Below, one piece after another: positions 56,764 through 64,000 of a DNA stretch of 64,000 bases; within the stretch, counting starts at the first letter, position 1, and the number at the start of each line of letters is the position of its first letter. Source of the DNA: Listeria rocourtiae FSL F6-920. Its GTDB lineage: Bacteria > Bacillota > Bacilli > Lactobacillales > Listeriaceae. Made by a program: the position numbers and the translations under genes. The notes under the pieces were generated by a model. It had not been told where the DNA came from. It was given only the letters and a program-made list of their open reading frames with translations, and did no database searches. The stretch lies in the NCBI RefSeq assembly GCF_000525975.1, contig NZ_AODK01000032.1, positions 1 to 64,000 on the forward strand, given 5' to 3'.

Positions 56764-57046
56764 ATCGTTTAACTAGGTCGACTATTGTTAAAAGTTGCTT
56801 TCGAAGGTGAGTGAGAGTCTTAATAGAAAGCGGGGCAAAGTAAGGCAAAAGTCTTTTATGAAACTTTTGCCTAGTGCTTCTTGTTACTTTCTTTTTATAT
56901 TTCTTTTTCACTTCCGCAATGTTAGGCTTTTTGATATACTGGTGTGGTGGGATTGCTTTTGAACTTTATTGGTAGCTTTTTAGAAGCTATCAATAAAGTG
57001 CATGTGAGTTCGATAGTCGGGAAAACGCTTATTGAGGAGATTTCTT
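56764..57046. other. Intergenic region fur-xerD with two hairpins
   Basis: A first hairpin pairs AGGCAAAAGT with ACTTTTGCCT (about 56843-56872), extended by AAAGTAA/TTACTTT and followed by a T-rich stretch: a likely terminator of fur. A second pairs ACTTTATTGGTAGCTT with AAGCTATCAATAAAGT (56963-56999) close to xerD and has no U tail. No convincing gene lies here; the small DUF4227 gene found at this place in Bacillus was not recognised. Confidence 0.55.
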
Positions 57047-57940
57047 ATGGATGATTTAATACTCGATTTTTTGCATTTTTTGCAGGTTGAGAAAGGTTTA
57101 TCGACGAACACATTGGTTGCTTACGAACGAGATTTGCGCTATTTTGTGCATTATTTGGAGGAAGAGCAGGGAGCGATGAATATTCGCGATGTAGAGCGTA
57201 TACATATAGTGAGTTTTATGGCCTATGCTAAATTAGAGGGGAAATCACCGAGAACGATTGCGCGCTACATTGCTTCATTGCGTTCTTTTTTTCATTTTTT
57301 GTTGCATGAAAAGATAGCGAATCGGGATCCTATGATTCAAATTGAGACGCCGAAGCAGGCGCAGGTATTGCCAAAAATTTTGAATTTGGATGATGTTGAA
57401 AAATTGCTGGAGGCACCAAACGCATCTAATCCACTTGGAATGCGAGATCGGGCGATGCTTGAGGTTTTGTATGCGACAGGGCTTCGGGTGACAGAATTAG
57501 TACGGTTACAATTAGATGATTTGCATTTGGAAATGGGTTTTATTCAGACTATCGGAAAAGGTGATAAGGAACGCATTATCCCACTCGGTAAAACGGCAAC
57601 AACAGTCTTAGAGCGTTATTTAGAATTTGGTCGCCCGAGATTGCGACGTGCTTCGGAGCGGAACGATGTTGTTTTTTTGAACCATCATGGATGTGGAATG
57701 ACACGACAAGGTTTTTGGAAAAATTTGAAACACATTGCGTCTAAGGCAGGGATTGATAAGCCGATTACACCGCATACATTGAGGCATTCGTTCGCAACAC
57801 ATCTTTTAGAAAATGGGGCGGACTTACGTTCTGTGCAAGAACTACTAGGTCATGCGGATATTTCCACGACGCAGATTTATACACATGTTACGAAAGCGCG
57901 CTTGAAAGATGTTTATAAGCAATACCATCCGCGTGCTTGA
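57047..57940 (+). CDS. xerD: Site-specific tyrosine recombinase XerD
   Basis: XerD resolves chromosome dimers at the dif site. The protein (297 residues) has the N-terminal SAM-like DNA-binding domain (FLHFLQVEKGLSTNTLVAYE) and the catalytic domain with the Arg in YATGLRVTELVRL (Arg147), the HTLRHSFATHLLENGADLRS motif, GHADISTTQ and the nucleophile Tyr in IYTHV. I start at ATG 57047, after GAGGAG. No dif sequence was recognised in this window. Confidence 0.94.
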   Translation: MDDLILDFLHFLQVEKGLSTNTLVAYERDLRYFVHYLEEEQGAMNIRDVERIHIVSFMAYAKLEGKSPRTIARYIASLRSFFHFLLHEKIANRDPMIQIETPKQAQVLPKILNLDDVEKLLEAPNASNPLGMRDRAMLEVLYATGLRVTELVRLQLDDLHLEMGFIQTIGKGDKERIIPLGKTATTVLERYLEFGRPRLRRASERNDVVFLNHHGCGMTRQGFWKNLKHIASKAGIDKPITPHTLRHSFATHLLENGADLRSVQELLGHADISTTQIYTHVTKARLKDVYKQYHPRA

Positions 57941-57969
57941 GGTTGATTATAAAAGGAGTGATTGAATAA

Positions 57970-58788
57970 ATGAATTATACAAAAGTGATGGAAGCGGTAA
58001 AAAAAATTAAAGAAACGTATAGTGAGAAGCCGAGAATTGGACTTATTTTAGGTTCAGGACTTGGCGTTTTGGCAGATAAAATTGTGGCGCCGACCGTTAT
58101 TAAATATAATGATGTTCCTTATTTTCCGGTTTCAACGGTAGAAGGTCACGCAGGTCAGTTCGTCTTCGGGAAGCTAGAGAATCAAGAAGTTGTTGCAATG
58201 CAAGGCAGGTTCCATTTCTATGAAGGATATTCGATGCAAGATGTGACGTTTCCAGTTCGTGTGATGAAGGAGCTTGGCGTTGAAATTTTGATTGTAACAA
58301 ATGCAGCTGGTGGGGTAAATGAGCTATTTAATGCTGGCGATTTAATGCTAATTTCGGATCATATTAATTTTACAGGAACGAGCCCGCTCATTGGCAAAAA
58401 TGACGATTATTTTGGTCCGCGTTTTCCAGATATGTCAGATGCGTATCGCTTGGATTTGCGCGAACAAGCGCGTCTTTTGGCTCAGGACTTGGAAATAGAC
58501 GTTCGTGAAGGTGTCTATGCTGGATTTACGGGTCCGACATATGAAACGCCGGCAGAAATTCGGATGATGCGAACGTTAGGAGCAGATGCAGTCGGTATGT
58601 CAACGGTTTCTGAGGTTATTGTCGCTAACCATTGTGGATTGCGTTGTTTAGGAATTTCATGCATTACAAACATGGCTGCTGGCATTCTGGACCAACCGCT
58701 AAGTCATGAAGAGGTTATCGAAACGACGGAACATGTGAAAGAAACCTTCTTGACCTATGTTAAAGCATTAGTCGGAAATGTGAAATAA
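57970..58788 (+). CDS. punA: Purine nucleoside phosphorylase
   Basis: The enzyme splits purine nucleosides with phosphate, giving base and ribose 1-phosphate. The protein (272 residues) is of the trimeric type: IGLILGSGLGVLADKI, PVSTVEGHAGQFVFG, MQGRFHFYEGYS and the specificity region FTGPTYETPAEIRMMRTLGA. In L. monocytogenes and Bacillus a phosphopentomutase gene lies between xerD and this gene; here only 29 bases separate them. It is terminated at 58799. Confidence 0.92.
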   Translation: MNYTKVMEAVKKIKETYSEKPRIGLILGSGLGVLADKIVAPTVIKYNDVPYFPVSTVEGHAGQFVFGKLENQEVVAMQGRFHFYEGYSMQDVTFPVRVMKELGVEILIVTNAAGGVNELFNAGDLMLISDHINFTGTSPLIGKNDDYFGPRFPDMSDAYRLDLREQARLLAQDLEIDVREGVYAGFTGPTYETPAEIRMMRTLGADAVGMSTVSEVIVANHCGLRCLGISCITNMAAGILDQPLSHEEVIETTEHVKETFLTYVKALVGNVK

Positions 58789-58798
58789 AATGAGATTT

Positions 58799-58840
58799 GA
58801 GTCTGGTGCGACACTTGGAAGTAGGCATCAGGCTCTTTTT
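58799..58840 (+). terminator. Terminator of punA
   Basis: GAGTCTGGTGC (58799-58809) pairs with GCATCAGGCTC (58824-58834), followed by TTTTT. Confidence 0.88.
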
Positions 58841-58989
58841 GTGACTACATAGAACCCTCTGGATATAAAAAAAGGTGAAATCTGCATGTTCCCTATTGTT
58901 CAGAGGCGTGCTTGTGTGCTACTATATAAAAGAACTTTTGTATCCTCTCTTCGCGTTCAAAGATAAAACGCTCAATTTTGCCCTCAAGC

Positions 58990-59025
58990 GCTTTTTACTG
59001 GGGCTTGAGTATTTGTCGACAGGCG
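58990..59025. repeat. Decayed partial copy (C) of the 119-bp palindromic repeat
   Basis: AGTATTTGTCGACAGGCG (59008-59025) matches 15 of 18 bases of the repeat end AGCATTTGTCGACACGCT, and the inner CGCTTTTTACT matches the region CGCTTTT next to it in the other copies. The other half is not recognisable. It lies about 40 bases before lysA. Confidence 0.6.
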
Positions 59026-59061
59026 AGGGTTGGTGACTAAACAAGTAAAGGTGGGATTGAC

Positions 59062-60372
59062 GTGGCGTTTGAATCATTTGGGACTATGCAAGTGAATGAA
59101 GTGGGACATCTAGAAATTGGAGGGGTGGACACTTTGAAGCTAGCGCAAAAATACGGGACACCGCTTTATGTGTACGACGTTGCGTTGATTAAAGAAAGGG
59201 CTCGTGGTTTTAAGAAAACGTTTGAGGAGCTTGGAGTAAAGGCGCAGGTTGCTTATGCGAGCAAAGCTTTTTCAGCGATTGCAATTTACCAATTGATGCA
59301 CGAAGAAGGGCTATCGCTAGATGTTGTTTCTGGTGGTGAGCTATATACGGCGATGCAAGCTGGATTTCCAGCGGAACGAATTCACTTTCATGGCAACAAT
59401 AAAACGAGACAAGAATTAGAAATGGCAGTTGATTACGGTATTGGTTGTATCGTTATTGATAATTTTTATGAGATTGAAATGCTTGCGGAAGTTTTACATG
59501 AAAAGAATGCTTCTGTATCCGTTTTGATTCGTGTGACGCCTGGTATTGAGGCGCATACGCATGATTATATTTTGACAGGACAAGATGATTCCAAATTTGG
59601 CTTTGGTTTGACGAATGGACAGGCAGAGGAAGCGATTAGGCAAGTGTTGGCAATTGATGTTTTCCGATTGATTGGATTGCATTGCCATATTGGATCGCAA
59701 ATTTTTGAAACGACTGGTTTTAAACTGGCAGCACACCGTATTATGGAACAATTGGTCATTTGGCGCAATGAACTTGGTTTTCATGCCGATGTACTAAATC
59801 TTGGTGGTGGTTTTGGAGTGCGTTATACTGCGGAGGATCAACCGTTACCACCATCACAATATGTGCGCGAAATTATTGCGGATGTGCGCGATGTTGCAAC
59901 GTCGAATCGTTTGGATATGCCAGAGATTTGGATTGAGCCAGGCCGTTCGCTTGTAGGTGAGGCAGGCACAACGCTTTATACGATTGGATCACGTAAAGAG
60001 GTACCTGAAATTCGTAGCTATGTTGCGGTGGATGGCGGGATGTCGGATAATATTAGGCCTTCTTTATATGAGGCGAAATATAATGCTGTCATTGCGGATC
60101 GACCATTAGAAGTGGCAGAAGAAACGGTATCTATTGCTGGAAAATGCTGTGAGTCTGGTGATATGTTGATTTGGGATTTGCCGCTTCCAAAATCAGGTGC
60201 AGGAGAGGTTTTGGCAGTATTTTGTACAGGAGCTTACGGTTACTCGATGGCGAACAATTACAATAGAATTCCTCGTGCCGCAGTTGTTTTCGTGGAAAAT
60301 GGGGAAGATAAGCTGGTTGTTGCGCGCGAAACTTTTGAGAATCTAGTGCAGCTGGATTTACCGCTCCATTAA
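59062..60372 (+). CDS. lysA: Diaminopimelate decarboxylase
   Basis: LysA decarboxylates meso-diaminopimelate to lysine with PLP. The protein (436 residues) has the PLP lysine in VAYASKAFSAIAIY, the HGNNKTRQEL and LHCHIGSQIFE barrel motifs, GGGFGVRYT, EPGRSLVGEAG, and the C-terminal CCESGDMLI with the shared active-site Cys. The start is GTG 59062, after AGGTGGG. I looked for a lysine riboswitch in front of it and saw none. Confidence 0.94.
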   Translation: MAFESFGTMQVNEVGHLEIGGVDTLKLAQKYGTPLYVYDVALIKERARGFKKTFEELGVKAQVAYASKAFSAIAIYQLMHEEGLSLDVVSGGELYTAMQAGFPAERIHFHGNNKTRQELEMAVDYGIGCIVIDNFYEIEMLAEVLHEKNASVSVLIRVTPGIEAHTHDYILTGQDDSKFGFGLTNGQAEEAIRQVLAIDVFRLIGLHCHIGSQIFETTGFKLAAHRIMEQLVIWRNELGFHADVLNLGGGFGVRYTAEDQPLPPSQYVREIIADVRDVATSNRLDMPEIWIEPGRSLVGEAGTTLYTIGSRKEVPEIRSYVAVDGGMSDNIRPSLYEAKYNAVIADRPLEVAEETVSIAGKCCESGDMLIWDLPLPKSGAGEVLAVFCTGAYGYSMANNYNRIPRAAVVFVENGEDKLVVARETFENLVQLDLPLH

Positions 60373-60385
60373 GGTGGGCTTTTCA

Positions 60386-61129
60386 ATGACTGGAATTAAT
60401 TTTAAGGTAGAGGCGTTCGAAGGACCACTTGATTTGCTACTTCAATTGATTCAACAACTGGAAATTGATATTTATGATATTCCAATGGCGGATATCACAG
60501 ATCAATATTTGGAGTACATTCATTTGATGAAAGAGCTGGAACTCGATGTGGCCAGTGAATATTTAGTGATGGCAGCGACGCTTTTGGCGATTAAAAGCAA
60601 AATGTTATTGCCAAAACAAGAGCTCGAGGTAGACTTCGAATTTGATGATTCCGTCGATCCTCGTGATGAACTAGTTGAAAAACTAATGGAATACAAGCGT
60701 TTTAAAGAGGCTGCAAAACAACTAAAGGAGAAGGAGTCGGAGCGGAATTTTTATTTTGGCAAGGCACCGATGGATTTGGGCGAATACGATACAACTGGGA
60801 AACAGGCGAATTTGGACGTTTCGCTCAATGATATGCTGGGGGCTTTTCATAAGATGCTCCGACGTAAAAAACTTAGTCAGCCACTCCACACGCGTATTAC
60901 GAAACAAGAAATATCGATTGATCAGCGGATGAATGAAGTGATGGATAGGATTGAGCTAGCGCATGGTCGTGTCGTGTTTGAAGATTTGTTTGTTATGGCG
61001 ACAAAAGATGATTTAATTGTGACATTTTTGGCTGTGTTGGAATTAATGAAGCGTCGTCAAATTGGTGTGGAGCAGGCAGCTAGTTTTGCGAAGCTATATG
61101 TTTTTAGTAGAGGTGAAGAAGAGCTGTGA
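60386..61129 (+). CDS. scpA: Segregation and condensation protein A
   Basis: ScpA is the kleisin of the SMC-ScpAB condensin. The protein (247 residues) begins with FKVEAFEGPLDLLLQLIQQL, IDIYDIPMADITDQYLEYI and LVMAATLLAIKSKMLLP, which bind the SMC neck, and ends in a winged helix. Start ATG 60386 after AAGGTGGG. Its stop overlaps scpB. Confidence 0.94.
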   Translation: MTGINFKVEAFEGPLDLLLQLIQQLEIDIYDIPMADITDQYLEYIHLMKELELDVASEYLVMAATLLAIKSKMLLPKQELEVDFEFDDSVDPRDELVEKLMEYKRFKEAAKQLKEKESERNFYFGKAPMDLGEYDTTGKQANLDVSLNDMLGAFHKMLRRKKLSQPLHTRITKQEISIDQRMNEVMDRIELAHGRVVFEDLFVMATKDDLIVTFLAVLELMKRRQIGVEQAASFAKLYVFSRGEEEL

Positions 61130-61698
61130 GTAAAAAATTAGGAATTCTCGAGAGCTTGCTTTTTGCGGCAGGGGATCAAGGGCTGAGCACGAAACAACTA
61201 ACAGAAGTCATGGAAATTAGTCATATTGAGGCGCTAAATTTGTTGGAAATGCTTAGTGATAGCTATGAAAAATCAACAGAACGCGGTATTGTTCTGTTAG
61301 AGCTCGCAGGGATGTTTCAACTAGCAACAAAAAAAGAACATGCGGCTTATTTGCGAAAATTAGTCGAAGTACCTGGTAATACTACGCTTTCTCAGGCATC
61401 TCTTGAGACGCTTGCTATTGTAGCCTATCGTCAGCCAATTACGCGGATGGAGATTGATGATATTCGCGGTGTCAAGACGGATGGACCTATTCATACGTTA
61501 ATTGCAAAAGGGTTGATAATGGATAAAGGTCGCGTAGAAGGTGCTGGTCGTGCTAAACTGTATGTAACAACTTCCGAATTTTTGGATTGCTTCGGTTTGA
61601 ATAAGTTAGAAGATTTGCCATCAATGGATAACATAGAGTCAGAAGAAATGATTCAAGATGAGATGGACTTATTTTTTGATCGATTTGGCGGGAAATAG
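61126..61698 (+). CDS. scpB: Segregation and condensation protein B
   Basis: ScpB dimers bind the central part of ScpA. The protein (190 residues) has two winged helices: ILESLLFAAGDQGLSTKQLT and SLETLAIVAYRQPITRMEID with IRGVKTDGPIHTLIAKGLI. The start is a GTG overlapping the scpA stop, so both are made in fixed ratio. It is intact; rluB follows after 42 bases. Confidence 0.94.
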   Translation: MSKKLGILESLLFAAGDQGLSTKQLTEVMEISHIEALNLLEMLSDSYEKSTERGIVLLELAGMFQLATKKEHAAYLRKLVEVPGNTTLSQASLETLAIVAYRQPITRMEIDDIRGVKTDGPIHTLIAKGLIMDKGRVEGAGRAKLYVTTSEFLDCFGLNKLEDLPSMDNIESEEMIQDEMDLFFDRFGGK

Positions 61699-61740
61699 GG
61701 CTAGAATAATAATTAGTGAATAGCTAAAAAGAGGTGCAAG

Positions 61741-62473
61741 ATGGAACGGTTGCAAAAGGTAATTGCGAATGCAGGAATTACATCGCGTAGAAAAGCAGAA
61801 GTAATGATTGAAGAAGGAAAAGTGAAAGTCAATGGTAAGGTAGTTCGAGAATTGGGGCTTAAAGTTGGCGGGTCAGATAAAATCGAAGTCAACGGTATTG
61901 AGTTAACGCAAGAAGTGAAACGCTATTTTCTACTGTACAAACCACGTAGCGTTATGTCTGCGGTATCAGATGATAAAAAAAAGACGTGTTGTATCAGATT
62001 TTTTCATTGATATTCCGGAGCGCTTGTACCCAGTTGGTCGTCTTGATTATGATACTTCTGGCTTGCTACTGATGACAAATGATGGTGACTTTGCCAATCA
62101 ATTGATGCACCCGAAATATGAGGTTGAGAAGAAGTATATTGCACGTGTCAAAGGCATCCCATCAAAAGAGGCATTGCGCAAATTAGAAAATGGCATCATG
62201 ATTGAAGGTCGCAAGACTGCAAAGGCAAAAGTCCGTTTGCAAACGTTTGATAAGAAGAAAGAAAAAGCGATTGTTGAGATTATTATCCATGAAGGACGTA
62301 ATCGCCAAGTTCGTAAAATGTTCGACAGTATTGGGCACCCTGTTCAGAAGCTATCACGAGAAGCCTATGCGTTTCTTGATTTAAAAGGGCTAAATGCTGG
62401 TGAACGACGAGAGTTGACGCATCATGAAGTAAAGAAACTGAAGTCGTTAACGCAATTTGGGGATAAGAAATAA
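61741..62473 (+). CDS. rluB: 23S rRNA pseudouridine synthase RluB, frameshifted at an A run
   Basis: RluB makes a pseudouridine in helix 80 of 23S rRNA. It has an N-terminal S4 domain (RLQKVIANAGITSRRKAEVM, then GKVKVNGKVV) and the catalytic domain with VGRLDYDTSGLLLMTNDG, where the first Asp after RL is catalytic. The eight-A run 61975-61982 shifts the frame; with seven it reads SDDKKRRVVSDFFIDIPERL. Restored length is about 243 residues. It follows scpAB as in other Firmicutes. Confidence 0.92.
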
Positions 62474-62836
62474 GTTTTTGAAATGAATAACTTAGAATTC
62501 AGGGAAATAAGACTTCAGTAGAAAAGAGCAGATCATATTACTTTTTCAATGGAAATCTAGGGGAGTTTTGTGTCTTTATCCCTAGTTTTTTGTTGCCGTT
62601 TTATGTAAAATTTTTGTCATGCTTCACAATTTCAGGCGTAAAAATAGCTAAAAATAAAAAAAAAGCATGTATAATTTGTTCAAGAATAGTGGCTTTCTTT
62701 TTTATTAGGGGGTTGTTCTATGCTATAGTAAAGTTGTGAACAAAATGACAATAAAAAGGTACAAAAGACTAGGGAATATGAATACATACCGAAATAAGTT
62801 TCCTTTTTAGAGAAACGAGTAAGGGGATGATTACCT
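62474..62836 (+). other. Intergenic region rluB-resD with a terminator
   Basis: A stem CTAGGG/CCCTAG (62557-62585) followed by TTTTTT is a probable terminator of the scpA-scpB-rluB transcript. Further on are two TATAAT-like hexamers, TATAAT (about 62669-62674) and TATAGT (about 62723), either of which could be a resD -10; neither has a good -35. I see no gene in this region. Confidence 0.55.
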
Positions 62837-63556
62837 ATGAGTGAGCAAGTTAAAATTCTCGTTGTGGATGACGAAGACCGGATTAGGCGTTTACTTAAGA
62901 TGTATCTTGAACGTGAAAATTATAAAATTGAAGAAGCTAGTGATGGAAATCAAGCGTTGCAGCTCGCAATTGATAATAGTTATGATGTCATTTTGCTTGA
63001 TTTGATGATGCCTGGAAAAGATGGTATCGAGGTTTGTCGTGAATTACGTGAATATAAAGCAACACCGATTGTTATGTTGACAGCTAAAGGGGAGGAAGCA
63101 AATCGCGTCCAGGGATTTGAAGTTGGTGCTGATGATTATATTGTGAAGCCGTTCAGCCCTCGTGAAGTTGTTTTGCGTGTCAAAGCTGTTTTAAGACGTG
63201 CACAACAGCATAGTCAACCCGTTGCAGCGAGTGTGCCTGGTGATATCATTACTTTTCCGCATTTAAAAATTGATAATGAGGCACATCGAGTTATTGTAGA
63301 AGGCCAAGAAATCAATTTGACACCTAAAGAATATGATTTACTTTACTATTTAGCGAAATCACCGGATAAGGTTTTTGATCGGGAATCGCTTTTAAAAGAA
63401 GTTTGGCGCTATGAATTTTTCGGAGATTTACGTACGATTGATACACATGTGAAGCGTCTCCGTGAGAAATTATACGATGTTTCGGAGGAAGCAGCTAAAA
63501 TGATTGTGACCGTCTGGGGTTTAGGCTATAAGTTTGAAGTGACAGAAACAGAATAA
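62837..63556 (+). CDS. resD: Response regulator ResD
   Basis: An OmpR-type response regulator paired with the ResE kinase, controlling respiration and low-oxygen genes in Firmicutes. The receiver domain has the acidic pocket DDE (11-13), the phosphorylated Asp55 in LLDLMMPGKDG, and Lys in YIVKPFSPREV. The C-terminal winged helix (ITFPHLKIDNEAHRVIVEGQ onward) ends with VTVWGLGYKFE. The 239-residue length and its position after rluB and before resE support the name. No cytochrome-maturation genes resABC lie in front. Confidence 0.92.
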   Translation: MSEQVKILVVDDEDRIRRLLKMYLERENYKIEEASDGNQALQLAIDNSYDVILLDLMMPGKDGIEVCRELREYKATPIVMLTAKGEEANRVQGFEVGADDYIVKPFSPREVVLRVKAVLRRAQQHSQPVAASVPGDIITFPHLKIDNEAHRVIVEGQEINLTPKEYDLLYYLAKSPDKVFDRESLLKEVWRYEFFGDLRTIDTHVKRLREKLYDVSEEAAKMIVTVWGLGYKFEVTETE

Positions 63557-63674
63557 ATATCTTGGATAGAAGATAGATAGGTTTAACTGAGCCTATCTAT
63601 TTCTTGATATCAAGATTTTTTGAAATGGCACAAGCAACAAGGTGTTTGAAATTCAGATTAAAGGGCTGGTGGCA

Positions 63675-64000
63675 ATGAGGTTTTGGCATAGTATCGTAGG
63701 GAAAATCTGGGGAACAATCATACTTTTGTTAACAGGTGTTCTAGTAGCAACTGGATTTTTCATTGGCATTGTTTATGAAGATAAAAATACAGAGCAAATA
63801 ACGAATAAAATCAAGACGACTACGGAAAACATCGGGCATTTAATTGAAGGGGGAGCTGGTTTCGATACGATTTCCTCGGCTATTAATCTGTTGGACCAAC
63901 CTATGGGTGTTATTGTAGAGAAAAATGGTAAGTCTGTTGCGTCTAAGCAAACATCGATGCACGTGAGTGAAGAAGCACGTGAGCATTTATTTAATGACGA
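63675..64000 (+). CDS. resE: Sensor histidine kinase ResE, N-terminal part
   Basis: The frame from ATG 63675 is open to the window end. It reads MRFWHSIVGKIWGTIILLLT, then a membrane helix to about residue 33 and an extracytoplasmic part beginning YEDKNTEQITNKIKTTTENI. This is the layout of ResE kinases: membrane helix, external sensor region, second helix and kinase domain, the last two outside the window. It is 118 bases after resD. The frame has no stop in the visible 108 codons. Confidence 0.85.
   Translation, partial: MRFWHSIVGKIWGTIILLLTGVLVATGFFIGIVYEDKNTEQITNKIKTTTENIGHLIEGGAGFDTISSAINLLDQPMGVIVEKNGKSVASKQTSMHVSEEAREHLFND

Noticed and set aside
56807-56959. A 50-codon frame between fur and xerD (position of DUF4227/YqzK in Bacillus)
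   Set aside because: The GTG start touches its own ribosome site, the frame runs through a hairpin, and the DUF4227 sequence pattern is not present.
58841-59061. Lysine riboswitch upstream of lysA
   Set aside because: The conserved L-box sequence blocks were not found; the region holds a decayed repeat and no antiterminator pair.

Overview
The window looks like ordinary core chromosome of a low-GC, Gram-positive, non-sporulating bacterium of the Listeria group. The basis is gene order: as I recall the L. monocytogenes map, this segment follows the block from ylbM/yceD/rpmF through the division and cell-wall (dcw) cluster, ileS, the ilv-leu operon, zwf/rnz, telA/xpaC, the fhu genes and fur/xerD, ending in resDE. 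Differences from that map (an ankyrin lipoprotein beside mraZ, no phosphopentomutase gene between xerD and punA) suggest a Listeria species other than L. monocytogenes. The species cannot be fixed from sequence reading alone.

Layout. 1-4050: tmcAL (cut by the edge), ylbN/yceD, rpmF, panE, a DUF3397 membrane protein and an opposite-strand ankyrin lipoprotein. 4260-20370: the dcw cluster mraZ-rsmH-ftsL-pbpB-murE-mraY-murD-murG-divIB-ftsA-ftsZ, then ylmE-sepF-ylmG-ylmH-divIVA. 20370-25830: T-box-controlled ileS, dapF, a PAP2 phosphatase and a cold-shock gene with a long leader. 25960-37350 (minus strand): ilvD-ilvB-ilvN-ilvC-leuA-leuB-leuC-leuD-ilvA, preceded by a leader-peptide attenuator. 37580-47710: acetyltransferases, small proteins, zwf, rnz, a short-chain dehydrogenase, an SOS-controlled dinB, telA-xpaC and nudF. 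47900-50280: a self-regulated ABC exporter/TetR operon. 50420-56760: an HNH-repeat protein, a ferredoxin-NADP reductase and Fur-controlled siderophore uptake (fhuC divergent from fhuDBG), then fur. 57050-64000: xerD, punA, lysA, scpA-scpB-rluB, resD and the start of resE.

The genes cover peptidoglycan precursor synthesis coupled to septum assembly, branched-chain amino acid and diaminopimelate/lysine metabolism, iron uptake, and chromosome segregation and resolution.

Two features cut across the window. First, at least twelve conserved genes carry a frameshift, nearly all explained by one extra base in an A or T run (tmcAL, rpmF, murD, murG, divIB, ylmG, ileS, cspB, ilvA, leuD, fur, rluB). 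So many essential genes broken in the same way points to homopolymer over-calling in the assembly rather than decay; I annotate them as whole genes. Second, a 119-bp palindromic repeat with 18-bp inverted ends occurs inside the ilv-leu operon and again at 44.8 kb, where it sits between two copies of a duplicated terminator hairpin; a decayed copy lies upstream of lysA. That repeat, the structured non-coding region after nudF and the large hairpin in the cold-shock leader are the best candidates for something undescribed. I found no CRISPR array, prophage, transposase, tRNA or rRNA gene.
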